Shown one piece after another: positions 15,982 to 25,790 of a stretch of DNA of 64,000 nt. The position numbers and the translations under genes were made by a program. The notes below the pieces were generated by a model. It was not told where the DNA came from. It saw only the letters and a program-made list of their open reading frames with translations, and made no database searches. How positions within the stretch are numbered: the first letter of the stretch is position 1; every line of letters starts with the position of its first letter. This stretch comes from a virus, in IMG/VR virus record IMGVR_UViG_3300025133_006890, positions 1-64,000 of that record; one strand, written 5' to 3'.

Positions 15982-18064
15982 GAAAGTATTACTAAAAGCC
16001 CCAATCCTAACAGCATCCGGCTATGGTGTACACGCCAGAACAGTTTATCGAGCGTTGGCCAGCAGGCCAGATTTGTTTGATATCTATATTGAACCATTGC
16101 GTTGGGGGCACACATCTTGGATGTGGGAGGACTCTGAAGAGCGAAGGGACATCGACAAGCTTATTGCAAAGAACCACATGTACGCGCAACAGAGGGGCCA
16201 GTATGACGTTGCTTTCCACGTTACAATCCCTGCTGAATTCCAGAGACTCGCTCCTTTGACAATTGGTGTCACGGCTGGTATTGAGAGTAGTAAAGTATCC
16301 GCAGGATGGCTAGAAAAGATTAACGCTGGTGTGGATAAGGTTGTAACAGTTTCTGAGTTTGGTATGCGGGGAATCCAGAATACTGCTTATGGTATGAAAG
16401 ATCCTAAAACTGGCAAACAACACAATCTGACATTGAACAAGCCCATCAGTTATGTCAATTACCCTGTCTTAACCTACAAGAAGATCGATCTAGGCTTGAA
16501 GTTTAAGAGCGACTTTAACTTCTTGGCGGTATCACAGTGGGGCCCGCGCAAAAATGTGAACAATACCATTGAGTGGTTTATCGAAGAGTTCCACGATGAA
16601 GATGTTGGTTTGATCCTAAAGGCTTCAAAGGTCAACAATTCGGTATTGGATAAAGAGAAGGTGGAAGAAGAGCTTTCCAATCTGGTCAATAAGTACCCAA
16701 ACAAGAAGTGCAATGTACAGCTGATTCACGGTCACATGAGTAATGATGAAATTCATTCATTGTACCATCACAAACAAGTGAAGGCTTTTATTAACTTGTC
16801 TCACGGAGAGGGATATGGATTACCGATTTTCGAAGCAGCTTATTGTGGAGTCCCAATTATTACTCATGCTTGGGGTGGTCAAACTGACTTCCTGTTTTGT
16901 GATGTCAAAAAGAAAAATGGCTCGAATAAAAGGAAAGGCTTGTTCTCTAAGGTCGATTATAAGTTGGAACCGGTTCAAGAGAAGGCAGTCTGGCCAGGAG
17001 TAATCGAAAAAGACTCTGCATGGGCCTTCCCGAACAAGATAAGTTATAAGGATAAACTGCGAGAGGTTTATAAAGACCATGGCCGCCACCGCAAGGTTGC
17101 CAAACAACTACAGAAGCATGTTCTAGAAAACTTTACAGAAGAAAAAATCAACAACGATTATGTCTCTCTAGTTTTTGAGAATATTCCCGAAAAAAAAGAG
17201 CTTAAATATATCGTCGCTGCCGATGCATTCGCACAACAATTCCAAGGTGGAGCAGAGTTTACCTTAGAATCTCTAATTGGTCATTGTAAAGATGGATATG
17301 CTAAGGTCAACTGTGATCGAATCACTGAGGAAGACCTTGACAAATACAAAGATCTTACTTGGATTTTTGGAAACTTTACAAAGCTAAATCCTGAATTATT
17401 TGAAAAGTTTAAGGAAAAGGATGTTAAGTATAACATTGTTGAATTTGATTATAAGTATTGTAAATATCGGAACCCAGAACTTCATAAGACCATGGAAGGC
17501 AAAGATTGCAACTGCAACGAGGAAAGCCATGGCAAGGATATTAAGAAGTTCTACGAGGGTGCAGATTATGTCTTTTACATGTCTGAAAAACAGATGAGCC
17601 TGATCGAAGAGAAGCTGGCCTATGACCGAAAGAATGGTTTTGTCCTATCATCAATTTTCGATGGAGCATTCTTTGGTATCGTTGATGGACTTAACAAAAA
17701 ATATAAGGACAAAAAGACTGATCTCTGGCTAATTCCCGGTTCTCCCTTCTGGGTCAAGGGTGCAGACGCCGCCGAGAAGTGGTGCAAGGACAACAACAAG
17801 AAGTATGAGAAACTTGTTAACTTAAGCTACATGGAAACTCTTGAGAAGCTTGCCCAAGCAGAGGGCTTATGCTTCCTGCCGGCCGGCGAAGATACCTGTC
17901 CAAGGCTTGTTATTGAAGCCAAGTTGCTTGGTTGTGAGCTTGTGATGAATGACTTCGTGATGCACCAAAAAGAACCTTGGTTCGACACAGAAGATTCATC
18001 TGAAACCGTTAATTATTTGAAAAGTGCCCAATCTTTATTCTGGAAAAGAGTAGAGCGTGTGTAA
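15974..18064 (+). CDS. Tandem two-domain glycosyltransferase
   Basis: The 696-residue protein contains two glycosyltransferase units. Residues 1-400 form a complete GT4-type GT-B enzyme (ILTASGYGVHAR near the start, NFLAVSQWGPRKN, then EGYGLPIFEAAYCGVP from Glu279). Residues about 410-696 look like a second GT-B-type unit that starts KYIVAADAFAQQFQGGAEF and ends with FLPAGEDTCPRLVIEAKLLG (GED at 638-640). The linked units may add two sugars in sequence. The second unit has several Cys residues (CKYRN, DCNCN) that could be a small metal site. Confidence 0.8.
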   Translation: MIKKVLLKAPILTASGYGVHARTVYRALASRPDLFDIYIEPLRWGHTSWMWEDSEERRDIDKLIAKNHMYAQQRGQYDVAFHVTIPAEFQRLAPLTIGVTAGIESSKVSAGWLEKINAGVDKVVTVSEFGMRGIQNTAYGMKDPKTGKQHNLTLNKPISYVNYPVLTYKKIDLGLKFKSDFNFLAVSQWGPRKNVNNTIEWFIEEFHDEDVGLILKASKVNNSVLDKEKVEEELSNLVNKYPNKKCNVQLIHGHMSNDEIHSLYHHKQVKAFINLSHGEGYGLPIFEAAYCGVPIITHAWGGQTDFLFCDVKKKNGSNKRKGLFSKVDYKLEPVQEKAVWPGVIEKDSAWAFPNKISYKDKLREVYKDHGRHRKVAKQLQKHVLENFTEEKINNDYVSLVFENIPEKKELKYIVAADAFAQQFQGGAEFTLESLIGHCKDGYAKVNCDRITEEDLDKYKDLTWIFGNFTKLNPELFEKFKEKDVKYNIVEFDYKYCKYRNPELHKTMEGKDCNCNEESHGKDIKKFYEGADYVFYMSEKQMSLIEEKLAYDRKNGFVLSSIFDGAFFGIVDGLNKKYKDKKTDLWLIPGSPFWVKGADAAEKWCKDNNKKYEKLVNLSYMETLEKLAQAEGLCFLPAGEDTCPRLVIEAKLLGCELVMNDFVMHQKEPWFDTEDSSETVNYLKSAQSLFWKRVERV

Positions 18065-18067
18065 CCA

Positions 18068-18787
18068 ATGAGTAACTTAATACAAACGTTGTGGGTCGGA
18101 AATGAACTTTCCGACATGGAAAGGTTATCTCTTACATCATTTGTTAAAAACGGACATGACGTTGTTTTATACTCTTATGAAGATATTTCAAATGTACCCG
18201 ATGGCGTGACAATTCTCGATGGCAACGATATTCTTCCAGAAGACATGATCTTCCAATACAAGGACCACAAAAGCTTCTCAGCTTTTTCGAACTATTTTCG
18301 TTATAAGATGTTGTATGAGAAGGGCGGCTGGTGGGTAGACACCGATGTTGTTTGTTTACGACCGTTTGATTTTCCAGAAATGAATGTGTTTTGCAGCGAA
18401 GACATACCACCATTCGGCACCGGCAACCATCACATTGGGTCGTGTGTAATTAAGTTTCCAATGGGCAGTATTCTAGCCAAAGAGATGTTCGAAACTTGTA
18501 TGCTCAAGGATCGAGAAAATCTCAAATGGGGACAGGTTGGGCCACAGTTAGTTCAAAACAATGTTATAAAATTTAAAATGGAGTTCTTCGTTAAGAAGCC
18601 AGAGGTGTTTTGTCCTATTCCTGGCTGTGATTGGTGGAAGTATACTACGCTGTCTCCGCTAGAATTCGGAGAAGAAGTTTATGCGGCCCATTTATGGAAT
18701 GAAATGTGGCGACGAGCCAAGGCAGACAAGAACGCTACATATCATGAAAATTCATTTTATGAGAAAATGAAGAAGAGGTACTTGTGA
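18068..18787 (+). CDS. DXD-type glycosyltransferase (GT32-like)
   Basis: The 239-residue protein shows the GT32/capsular-sugar-transferase pattern: IQTLWVG at the N-terminus, FSNYFRYKMLYEKGG, and the metal-binding DTD at 91-93 followed by VV. C-terminal HLWNEMW fits the usual conserved His/Trp region. The enzyme would transfer a sugar from a nucleotide donor using a divalent metal. Its TGA overlaps the GTG start of the next gene by four bases. Confidence 0.8.
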   Translation: MSNLIQTLWVGNELSDMERLSLTSFVKNGHDVVLYSYEDISNVPDGVTILDGNDILPEDMIFQYKDHKSFSAFSNYFRYKMLYEKGGWWVDTDVVCLRPFDFPEMNVFCSEDIPPFGTGNHHIGSCVIKFPMGSILAKEMFETCMLKDRENLKWGQVGPQLVQNNVIKFKMEFFVKKPEVFCPIPGCDWWKYTTLSPLEFGEEVYAAHLWNEMWRRAKADKNATYHENSFYEKMKKRYL

Positions 18788-19725
18788 GAATTTTATACTT
18801 AGTTGACAAATCACAATACAACACAAAAATGAGTCGAGTTAGATTTCATGGCATGTTGGCCATTGGGCGCCAAGATGGTGTTGATGTTCATTGGAGCGGG
18901 AATGGGTGGGAAGACTATAACTCTACCCTGTCAGTCCAAGATAACATCGATAAAATATATCCCGCTCCCGATTTAGTCGTCGCCTACAACCCAATGTCAT
19001 TGAGACATTTTAATGCTGTCAGAGCAAGAACGTGCGTTAGGTATAACGAGATGTTTGATATCACAAAAACTGTGAAGGAAATTGAACACACGTTACCAGA
19101 TGTTATTATCTGTCATCATGAGAATGACAAGAAGCAATTTGAAAAGATGATGCCAGATCACAACTTCAAATACGTTGGTCATTGCGCGGAGAAGGTAATT
19201 TACAAAGATTATGGCATCGAGAAGAAGGTAGATTTGTTGCTTGTGGGTGCAGTTGGGACTCGTTCAATACTGGGAAATCATTACCCACTTAGAATTAGAC
19301 TGGTAAAGGACATTCTTCCAAAGATTAATCCAGAATACCGTTGTGTAGTATTACAACACCCGGGCGGCGTTTTGTACGATGCTTCGTCGGAGAGAAATAG
19401 CTTTGAGTTTGCACAGGCAATCAACATGGCAAAGATTTGCCTGACTTGCTCTGGCATTCCGAAGTCTAAATTTGGTAAATATGTGGAGGTTCCGATGTGT
19501 GGAACTGCTCTTGCTGCCGACTTGCCCGATCAGGAAAACGTGGAGCTGAGCAAATTTATAATTGAGATTAACAACGACTGGCCGGATCAAAAAATCGTTG
19601 ATCAACTTGAGAAATATTTGGACAATCCCAAGTTGCTTGAGGCTGTTACTACGGCTGGTAAAGAATACGCACAAGATTATACACAAGAAAAATACGCAGA
19701 GAGGTTCTTGGAGGCCATCGCATGA
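18784..19725 (+). CDS. GT-B-like glycosyltransferase
   Basis: This is a 313-residue protein starting with GTG, whose last two bases form the previous stop (GTGA). The N-terminus MRILYLVDKS and the C-terminal run KSKFGKYVEVPMCGTALAADLP resemble the glycosyltransferase group that ends in a Glyco_trans_1_2 domain, where a conserved glutamate binds the donor. The C-terminal helix (YTQEKYAERFLEAI) is typical of GT-B proteins. Assignment is by overall pattern only. Confidence 0.65.
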   Translation: MRILYLVDKSQYNTKMSRVRFHGMLAIGRQDGVDVHWSGNGWEDYNSTLSVQDNIDKIYPAPDLVVAYNPMSLRHFNAVRARTCVRYNEMFDITKTVKEIEHTLPDVIICHHENDKKQFEKMMPDHNFKYVGHCAEKVIYKDYGIEKKVDLLLVGAVGTRSILGNHYPLRIRLVKDILPKINPEYRCVVLQHPGGVLYDASSERNSFEFAQAINMAKICLTCSGIPKSKFGKYVEVPMCGTALAADLPDQENVELSKFIIEINNDWPDQKIVDQLEKYLDNPKLLEAVTTAGKEYAQDYTQEKYAERFLEAIA

Positions 19726-20624
19726 AAGTATATGTACATTATGCCAGAGAGAATTGGGTTTTAGACAGATATGCGAACGAATTTAATTCTCAAGAGTTAG
19801 ACTTCATTACTGTAGATCCGGTGAAGGCTGATGTAATTTGGGTATTGTCACCGTGGGCGTGGTCAAATATTCCTCTTAAAGTCCTAGAAAGAAAAAAAGT
19901 TGTAGTCACAATACATCACGTTGTGCCAGAGAAATTTGATTATAAGAATTTTGCCCTGCGTGACCATTATGTGGATTTGTATCATGTTCCCTGTCAAAAG
20001 ACGAAAGATTTTATTTCTAAGCACACTAACAAACCTATCGATGTCCTTGGATATTGGATTGATTTAGACTTTTGGCAGCCAGCAGACAAAGCTAATGCCC
20101 GAAAGGAAATTGGAATCCCATCCGACAGTTACATTATTGGTTCATTCCAGCGAGACACGGAAGGTCATGATTTGAAGAGCCCAAAGCTGGAAAAGGGGCC
20201 AGATTTATTTGTAGACTACGTGAAGAGAAATAAGAGGGAGAATATGTATGTTCTCCTTGGCGGCTGGCGAAGACAATATGTTAGGAGAGAACTGGAGAAA
20301 GCTAATATCAGTTACATATTGATGGAACAGGTTGCCCGATCAAAACTTAGAATGATGTATGCAGCTTGTGATTTATATATTGTGTCATCTAGGCATGAGG
20401 GCGGACCACAAGCCGCACTTGAAGCTCCAGCGATGAAAGTCCCGATTGTTTCAACCAATGTCGGGATTGTATCTGAAGTTTTGCCGGATAATTGTATAGT
20501 TGATATTACTAAAAGCGAATACATTCCAACAGAAGAAGATGTTTTAGAAGCATATGATAACGTACAAAAGTACAATTTAGTTGACCATGTTCAAAAATAT
20601 GGTATGATGTTCTGGAGGGTTTAA
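19722..20624 (+). CDS. GT4-family glycosyltransferase
   Basis: The 300-residue GT-B enzyme includes SFQRDTEGHD, where the nucleotide-sugar half begins, and a donor site SSRHEGGPQAALEAPAMKVP around residues 223-242, with the expected E-x7-E spacing. It overlaps its upstream neighbour by four bases (ATGA). The following gmd gene begins immediately after its stop. It is slightly shorter than typical GT4 proteins (about 360-400), mainly in the acceptor half. Confidence 0.82.
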   Translation: MKVYVHYARENWVLDRYANEFNSQELDFITVDPVKADVIWVLSPWAWSNIPLKVLERKKVVVTIHHVVPEKFDYKNFALRDHYVDLYHVPCQKTKDFISKHTNKPIDVLGYWIDLDFWQPADKANARKEIGIPSDSYIIGSFQRDTEGHDLKSPKLEKGPDLFVDYVKRNKRENMYVLLGGWRRQYVRRELEKANISYILMEQVARSKLRMMYAACDLYIVSSRHEGGPQAALEAPAMKVPIVSTNVGIVSEVLPDNCIVDITKSEYIPTEEDVLEAYDNVQKYNLVDHVQKYGMMFWRV

Positions 20625-21596
20625 ATGAGAGCATTAATAACAGGTATTAACGGAATGGACGGCAGCCACCTTGCCGACTTCTTACTTAAGAAGGGATACG
20701 AAGTATATGGTTTGGAGAGGCGCTCGTCGTCCAAAAACCGAATCAATACCAGCCACTTAGAAGGCAAGATTGAGTTCCTGACTGGAGATTTGACAGATCA
20801 GAATTCTCTAGTACGCGCCTTAAAAACTTCAAATCCAACAGAAGTATATAACCTTGGAGCCCAATCGTTTGTTAAAGAGAGTTGGAATACACCGGAACAA
20901 ACGTCGGATGTTACTGGTCTTGGAGTTCTTAGAATCCTTGAAGCCATTAGAGAATATAATAAGGATATCAAATTCTACCAAGCCAGTTCCTCTGAAATGT
21001 TTGGCAGAATGACTGAAAACCCAGCATCTGAAACAACTCCATTTTACCCAAGAAGTCCATATGGAGTTTCGAAACTATATGGTCACTGGATTACGAAGAA
21101 CTACAGAGAGTCATACGGTATGTATGCTTGTTCTGGGATTCTTTTTAACCATGAATCCGAGCGACGGGGCATTGAGTTTGTTACAAGGAAGATCACGGAT
21201 GGTGTAGCAAAGATCCACTTTGGGTTAGCTGACTACATTACGCTTGGGAATCTTGAATCGTATCGAGATTGGGGATACGCACCAGACTATGTTGAGGCAA
21301 TGTGGCTAATGCTCCAACAAGATAAAGCTGATGATTTTGTCATTGCCACAGGAGAAACACATTCAATTCGTGAATTCCTGCAAGAAGCATTTGCTTATGT
21401 AGGCATCGCCAATTGGAAGAAACATATCAAACAAGATCCTAGATTTATGCGTCCCGCTGAAGTAGATGTCTTGTGCGGTAACGCAAACAAAGCGAAGGTG
21501 TTGTTGGAGTGGGAACCAAAAGTTCCGTTTGATGGTTTGGTCAGTCGTATGATGACTAGTGATATAGGGATAGTAGGGAAACTTAATGGATTTTAA
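20625..21596 (+). CDS. gmd: GDP-mannose 4,6-dehydratase
   Basis: This extended SDR enzyme converts GDP-mannose to GDP-4-keto-6-deoxymannose, the entry to GDP-fucose, rhamnose, perosamine and related sugars. In 323 residues it has the NADP-binding TGINGMDG (7-14), the Gmd-specific GSHLADFLLKKGYEVYGLERR context, SSSEMFG (121-127), Tyr146-x3-Lys150 and FNHESERRG near 174. No obvious partner (perosamine aminotransferase, or a clear fucose synthase) is adjacent. The SDR gene at 36744 is a candidate second step. Confidence 0.93.
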   Translation: MRALITGINGMDGSHLADFLLKKGYEVYGLERRSSSKNRINTSHLEGKIEFLTGDLTDQNSLVRALKTSNPTEVYNLGAQSFVKESWNTPEQTSDVTGLGVLRILEAIREYNKDIKFYQASSSEMFGRMTENPASETTPFYPRSPYGVSKLYGHWITKNYRESYGMYACSGILFNHESERRGIEFVTRKITDGVAKIHFGLADYITLGNLESYRDWGYAPDYVEAMWLMLQQDKADDFVIATGETHSIREFLQEAFAYVGIANWKKHIKQDPRFMRPAEVDVLCGNANKAKVLLEWEPKVPFDGLVSRMMTSDIGIVGKLNGF

Positions 21597-22344
21597 TTTA
21601 AAGAGAGATAAAAGAGTAACAGCAATTAAAACTGTCGGCATCAAAGAGAAACTTGAAGATCTTGGCGTTCAACTTGATCGCGATATCGTGCTTGGAGACT
21701 TTGACACCATTGGTGAGTATACTGCAAAAAGGTCGCGCAGCCGTGGAACTGATTTATATAAGTCAGTCGGGTGTTTTTATAGGCCAAATTATGAACGTGG
21801 TATCTTAATTTATAGTTTGATTAAGAAATACAATATTAAATCATTTTTGGAAATTGGTTTTGGTAGAGGCTATGCTACGTTCTGTGCCGCACACGCCATG
21901 ATGGAGGCTGACATCGATGGCCGCATCGTCACTGTTGACCCTGCAATCGATGAAGAACAATTGAAAATGTTAGGCAGCGTGTTCCCAAAAGAGTGGTTTG
22001 ATAAGATTGAGTTTATCAAGAATCGGTCTGACGCTGTTCTTCCGAGGATAGAAGAATCGTTTGATATGGTTTATATCGACGGCGACCACTCATATGCTGG
22101 CACCAAGTCGGATTGGGAGGGCACCAAAGATAAGTTCAACAAGTGTTTACTGTTCGATGATTATCATATGCCGTCAAAAGATCACCACGACATCGATTGT
22201 GCTAAAGTAATTGATGAGATCGACGACCCTAGTAAGGAATTGATTATCATGGACCGCAGGATCTTCCTAGACGACAGGGATTATCCAGACGAGAAGGTTG
22301 ATTATGGACAAGTTCTGTTAACAAAATATGAAAATCTGCATTAA
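21586..22344 (+). CDS. Class I SAM-dependent methyltransferase (Methyltransf_24-like)
   Basis: The 252-residue protein has SAM motif I at 88-97 (LEIGFGRGYA) and the YIDGDHSYAG signature (163-172) typical of CmcI/Methyltransf_24 enzymes, which often methylate sugar hydroxyls in glycan gene clusters and use a metal bound by Asp/His. A second Asp-His pair occurs in FDDYHMP. It overlaps the gmd gene by 11 bases. Sugar O-methylation is inferred from context. Confidence 0.8.
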   Translation: MDFNLKRDKRVTAIKTVGIKEKLEDLGVQLDRDIVLGDFDTIGEYTAKRSRSRGTDLYKSVGCFYRPNYERGILIYSLIKKYNIKSFLEIGFGRGYATFCAAHAMMEADIDGRIVTVDPAIDEEQLKMLGSVFPKEWFDKIEFIKNRSDAVLPRIEESFDMVYIDGDHSYAGTKSDWEGTKDKFNKCLLFDDYHMPSKDHHDIDCAKVIDEIDDPSKELIIMDRRIFLDDRDYPDEKVDYGQVLLTKYENLH

Positions 22345-23212
22345 TAGAAAACCAGTAGAAGGCCCCTGGGGCGGCGGCAATAAGTTTATTAAAGCTTATT
22401 GCAATGCCCTACGCAAAGCAGGCCATGAGGTATATCATAGTTTGGTTCCAAACCTAGATGTAATCCACCTTCAGGATCCACGACTAGACCAACTTGGCAT
22501 TTCAATGAATGATGTCTTTCATTATAAAAAATATTATCCAAATGTGAGAATAGTTCACAGAGTGAATGAGTGTGACGCCAGAAAAGGTACACAGGGCATG
22601 GACAAACAACTTCAACTGTGTAGCGCATTCACCGATATAACTGTGTTTGTTTCAGACTGGATTGCTGATTATTTTCAGAAAAGCTGGTCGTGCGACAAGC
22701 GGACGGTTATAAAGAACGGCGTTGATTTAGATGTATTCCGTCCAAATGAAAAATATCATAATGGCAAAGTTAACATTGTTGCCCATCATTGGTCAAACAA
22801 TTTTTTGAAAGGCTTTGATATTTATAATAAGCTTGATGATTGGATTTGGGAGAATAGAGGTGAGTACACATTTACATACATTGGTCGCGACCAAGGCACA
22901 TTCTGCAACACTAGAGTTATTAAACCAATTCACGGTACGGTACTTGGAGATGAATTGGGAAAATATGATGTATATGTGTCTGCAAGTAGATTCGATCCTG
23001 GCCCAAATCATATTTTAGAAGCTCTGGCTTGTAAATTACCAACATATTCATTTATCGACGGTGGTGGCGCTTGTGAGTTTACTGGAAAAGACCACATTTA
23101 TGATAGTTTTGACCAGTTGGCTGAGATTCTAAAAAAGAAGAAGTTTAACAAGAATAAATCCTCTTTAATATCTTGGGACGAGTGTGTTAAACAATATATG
23201 GACTTGATATGA
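22328..23212 (+). CDS. GT4-family glycosyltransferase
   Basis: This 294-residue GT-B enzyme begins MKICINRKPVEGPWGGGNKF, an acceptor-side loop typical of GT4. HRVNECDARKG, KNGVDLDVFRP and a donor site DPGPNHILEALACKLP near residues 222-237 follow. It overlaps the methyltransferase by 17 bases and the next gene by four. It is somewhat shorter than average, with the C-terminal helix retained. Confidence 0.82.
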   Translation: MKICINRKPVEGPWGGGNKFIKAYCNALRKAGHEVYHSLVPNLDVIHLQDPRLDQLGISMNDVFHYKKYYPNVRIVHRVNECDARKGTQGMDKQLQLCSAFTDITVFVSDWIADYFQKSWSCDKRTVIKNGVDLDVFRPNEKYHNGKVNIVAHHWSNNFLKGFDIYNKLDDWIWENRGEYTFTYIGRDQGTFCNTRVIKPIHGTVLGDELGKYDVYVSASRFDPGPNHILEALACKLPTYSFIDGGGACEFTGKDHIYDSFDQLAEILKKKKFNKNKSSLISWDECVKQYMDLI

Positions 23213-24585
23213 TTGGATTGTTATGCTTTGATTTGGATGGGGTTCTGGTTGATGCTAGAGATATGCACTATGAGGCTTTGAATAGAGCCCTTGAATCGAT
23301 AGATAAGTCGTATGTTATTAGTATGGAAGAGCACCTGTCGACATACGATGGCCTACCAACAAGCAAGAAGTGCCAACTGTTAACACAATACAAGGGCTTA
23401 CCCGAAGATGAGTACGAGTATGTTTGGCGCCGCAAACAACATGAGACTAGAAACCTTATATTAGAGATGGGATACGATAACCGTATGCGCCTTGTTTTGG
23501 AAAGGCTCAAAGACTTGGGATATAAAATTTGTGTTGCATCTAACTCTATTAGGGAGTCGCTTAAAATGATGCTCCTAAAAAAGGGTTTGTTAGAATATGT
23601 TGATTTTTATGTTTCTAACCAAGATGTTAAGAATCCAAAGCCCAATCCTGAAATGTATTTTCAATGTATGATCAAGGCCGAAGTGAGCGCCAAAGAGACT
23701 TTGATTATTGAAGACTCTCATATCGGCCGCGCCGCAGCAATAAGCTCTGGTGCCCATTTGTGTGCGGTTGAAGACCCAGAAGCTGTGACATTTGATAGGA
23801 TTAAGTCAGCAATAGAAGAGGTGAACAAGGTGGCAAAAATTAAGCCAAAGTGGCAAGGAAAAGATATGAATGTTCTCATTCCAATGGCCGGCGCCGGAAC
23901 TAGGTTTGTTCAAGCTGGATACACATTTCCAAAGCCACTAATTGAAGTCGCCGGAAAGCCCATGATTCAATTGGTTGTTGAAAATCTCAATTTGGATGCT
24001 AAGCATATTTTCATCGTGCAGAAAAGTCATTATGAAAAGTATAATCTCAAATATCTTCTTAATTTGATTGCCCCAAACTGTGAGATTGTGCAAGTAGATG
24101 GAGTTACAGAAGGCGCCGCCTGTACGACATTGTTGGCAAAAGAATATATCGATAACGACAAGCAATTGGTCATTGCAAACTCTGACCAATTTGTAGAGTG
24201 GGACAGCAATGAGTTTATGTACTCAATGGTCGGCGACAACATTGACGGCGGCATCCTAACATTCAAGGCGACCCACCCAAAGTGGAGCTTTGCAAGACTT
24301 AATGAAGACGGCTATGTTGCCGAGGTCGCAGAGAAGAAACCCATCTCAGACACCGCTACGGTGGGCATTTATTTTTATGATAAGGGCTCTGATTATGTGA
24401 AGTATGCCGAGCAAATGATTGAAAAAAACGTTCGGACAAACAACGAGTTTTATGTTTGTCCTGTATTTAACGAAGCCATTGGCGACGGAAAGAAGATTAA
24501 AATCTTCAACATAGAGAAGATGTGGGGCATTGGTGATCCGGAAGGTTTGCGAAGGTTCGTAGAAAATTATAATGGAGATATATAA
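23209..24585 (+). CDS. HAD phosphatase fused to sugar nucleotidyltransferase
   Basis: The 458-residue protein has two enzymes. Residues 1 to about 205 form a HAD phosphatase with a beta-phosphoglucomutase-type cap: FDLDGVLVD with nucleophile Asp8 and Asp10, ASNS motif II, and KPNPEMY/EDSHIGRAAA motifs III and IV. Residues 220-458 form a nucleotidyltransferase with PMAGAGTRF, FPKPLIEVAGKPM, NSDQF and TVGIYFY, the Rossmann-like family that makes NDP-sugars. The pair could dephosphorylate and activate a sugar phosphate. The gene at 25781 has the same two domain types in reverse order. Confidence 0.85.
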   Translation: MIGLLCFDLDGVLVDARDMHYEALNRALESIDKSYVISMEEHLSTYDGLPTSKKCQLLTQYKGLPEDEYEYVWRRKQHETRNLILEMGYDNRMRLVLERLKDLGYKICVASNSIRESLKMMLLKKGLLEYVDFYVSNQDVKNPKPNPEMYFQCMIKAEVSAKETLIIEDSHIGRAAAISSGAHLCAVEDPEAVTFDRIKSAIEEVNKVAKIKPKWQGKDMNVLIPMAGAGTRFVQAGYTFPKPLIEVAGKPMIQLVVENLNLDAKHIFIVQKSHYEKYNLKYLLNLIAPNCEIVQVDGVTEGAACTTLLAKEYIDNDKQLVIANSDQFVEWDSNEFMYSMVGDNIDGGILTFKATHPKWSFARLNEDGYVAEVAEKKPISDTATVGIYFYDKGSDYVKYAEQMIEKNVRTNNEFYVCPVFNEAIGDGKKIKIFNIEKMWGIGDPEGLRRFVENYNGDI

Positions 24586-24953
24586 TGAAAGTAGTTAATA
24601 AGCCGTGGGGCAGAGAAATTTGGATTGAGCTGAACGATAAGTATTGTCTTAAGAAGCTTTATATCAACGCCGGTTATAGGACATCATATCAATTTCACAA
24701 AGAGAAACGTGAGACCGTTTATGTCCTAGATGGAGAAGCTGTTGTTTTTCTAGAAAACAACGCAGGCGAAATCAAACGCCATGAGTTGGCTACTGGAGAT
24801 TACTTTAGCGTCCCGCCGAAGATAAAGCATCGCATTGTCGCAACGACAAATCTAACTTTGATGGAAGCTTCAACGCCCGAAGTCGACGATGTGGTCCGAA
24901 TCGAGGATGATTCAAACAGGACTAATGGAAGAATCGCCAGCGAACATGAGTAA
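24585..24953 (+). CDS. Cupin, type II phosphomannose-isomerase-like
   Basis: This is a 122-residue cupin that corresponds to the C-terminal isomerase domain of ManC/AlgA proteins. KPWGREIW at the start and YQFHKEKRETVYVLDG carry the metal ligands (Gln36, His38, Glu43), with His82 in PPKIKHR. Stand-alone versions of this domain occur in capsule loci. It probably interconverts fructose-6-P and mannose-6-P, which would feed GDP-mannose for Gmd or the nonulosonic-acid branch. Its start shares one base with the preceding stop. Confidence 0.8.
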   Translation: MKVVNKPWGREIWIELNDKYCLKKLYINAGYRTSYQFHKEKRETVYVLDGEAVVFLENNAGEIKRHELATGDYFSVPPKIKHRIVATTNLTLMEASTPEVDDVVRIEDDSNRTNGRIASEHE

Positions 24954-24959
24954 CGAGTT

Positions 24960-25790
24960 TTGGAATCTTTTTGTTTCAAAGGGAATTCAGGATGTAAGAT
25001 TGAAGTCTTACAAGGGAAGGCTTCTGTTGTAGTTCGGAAGCATTCTTCCGGAGCAGATTATAATTCAAGGCTAGCCGTACAAGCAACCAAACAGGCGCGA
25101 CTTTTATCCGCACTATCATCATCAGATTTTATAGCTCCAAAAGTATTGTCGATTGGAGAAGACTATTTTGACATGGATTTTTTCCATGGTAAGGATATGA
25201 TTTCTCACTTTAGTTCTTGTGGTAAAGATTCTATTGTTAATTTTTGTAAGATTATACTTGACTTTATTAATGTTGAAATTCAAAACTCTAGTTTAGAGTT
25301 ATTTCATAAGTGCGCGTTTTTAGACAAGTTTTATAAGCTCAAGCCCGCTCTAGAGTCTGTCGATGCAGCGCGTATCGAGAGCTATTTCAATAACTTACCA
25401 ACGATCATGATCCCACACGGCATGTGTCATGGAGATTTAACCTTATCAAACATGCTTGTCAACAAATTAGAAGATCAAATTTGTTTAATTGATTTTCTTG
25501 ACACTTTCTATGAAACTCCACTGCAAGATGTTGTAAAGTTAAGGCAGGATACAAAATACATGTGGTCTATGTTATTCTATAATCACGAGCACGACTCCAC
25601 CAGATACAAAATTGTCATGGCATATATCGATGAACAACTAGAGAAACATATCTCAGACCAAAAATGGTATCAAACATATTATCGACCCTTCCAAATGATG
25701 AACTTTTTAAGAATAGTGCCATATTCATCTGGAAAGAAGAGGGATTTTGTTATTAGACAAATAGGAACCATGGTGAACGAATGGACTTAA
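24960..25790 (+). CDS. APH-type small-molecule kinase
   Basis: The 276-residue protein has the phosphotransferase signature HGDL at 157-160 with Asn164, and LIDF (Asp178 region), as in aminoglycoside, choline and homoserine kinases. The open frame begins after TAA 24951-24953 and the only early start is TTG at 24960. The next ATG lies beyond conserved sequence, so a rare TTG start is likely. Near a nucleotidyltransferase (25781), it could phosphorylate a sugar or amino alcohol before activation, as LicA does for choline. The substrate is unknown. Confidence 0.72.
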   Translation: MESFCFKGNSGCKIEVLQGKASVVVRKHSSGADYNSRLAVQATKQARLLSALSSSDFIAPKVLSIGEDYFDMDFFHGKDMISHFSSCGKDSIVNFCKIILDFINVEIQNSSLELFHKCAFLDKFYKLKPALESVDAARIESYFNNLPTIMIPHGMCHGDLTLSNMLVNKLEDQICLIDFLDTFYETPLQDVVKLRQDTKYMWSMLFYNHEHDSTRYKIVMAYIDEQLEKHISDQKWYQTYYRPFQMMNFLRIVPYSSGKKRDFVIRQIGTMVNEWT

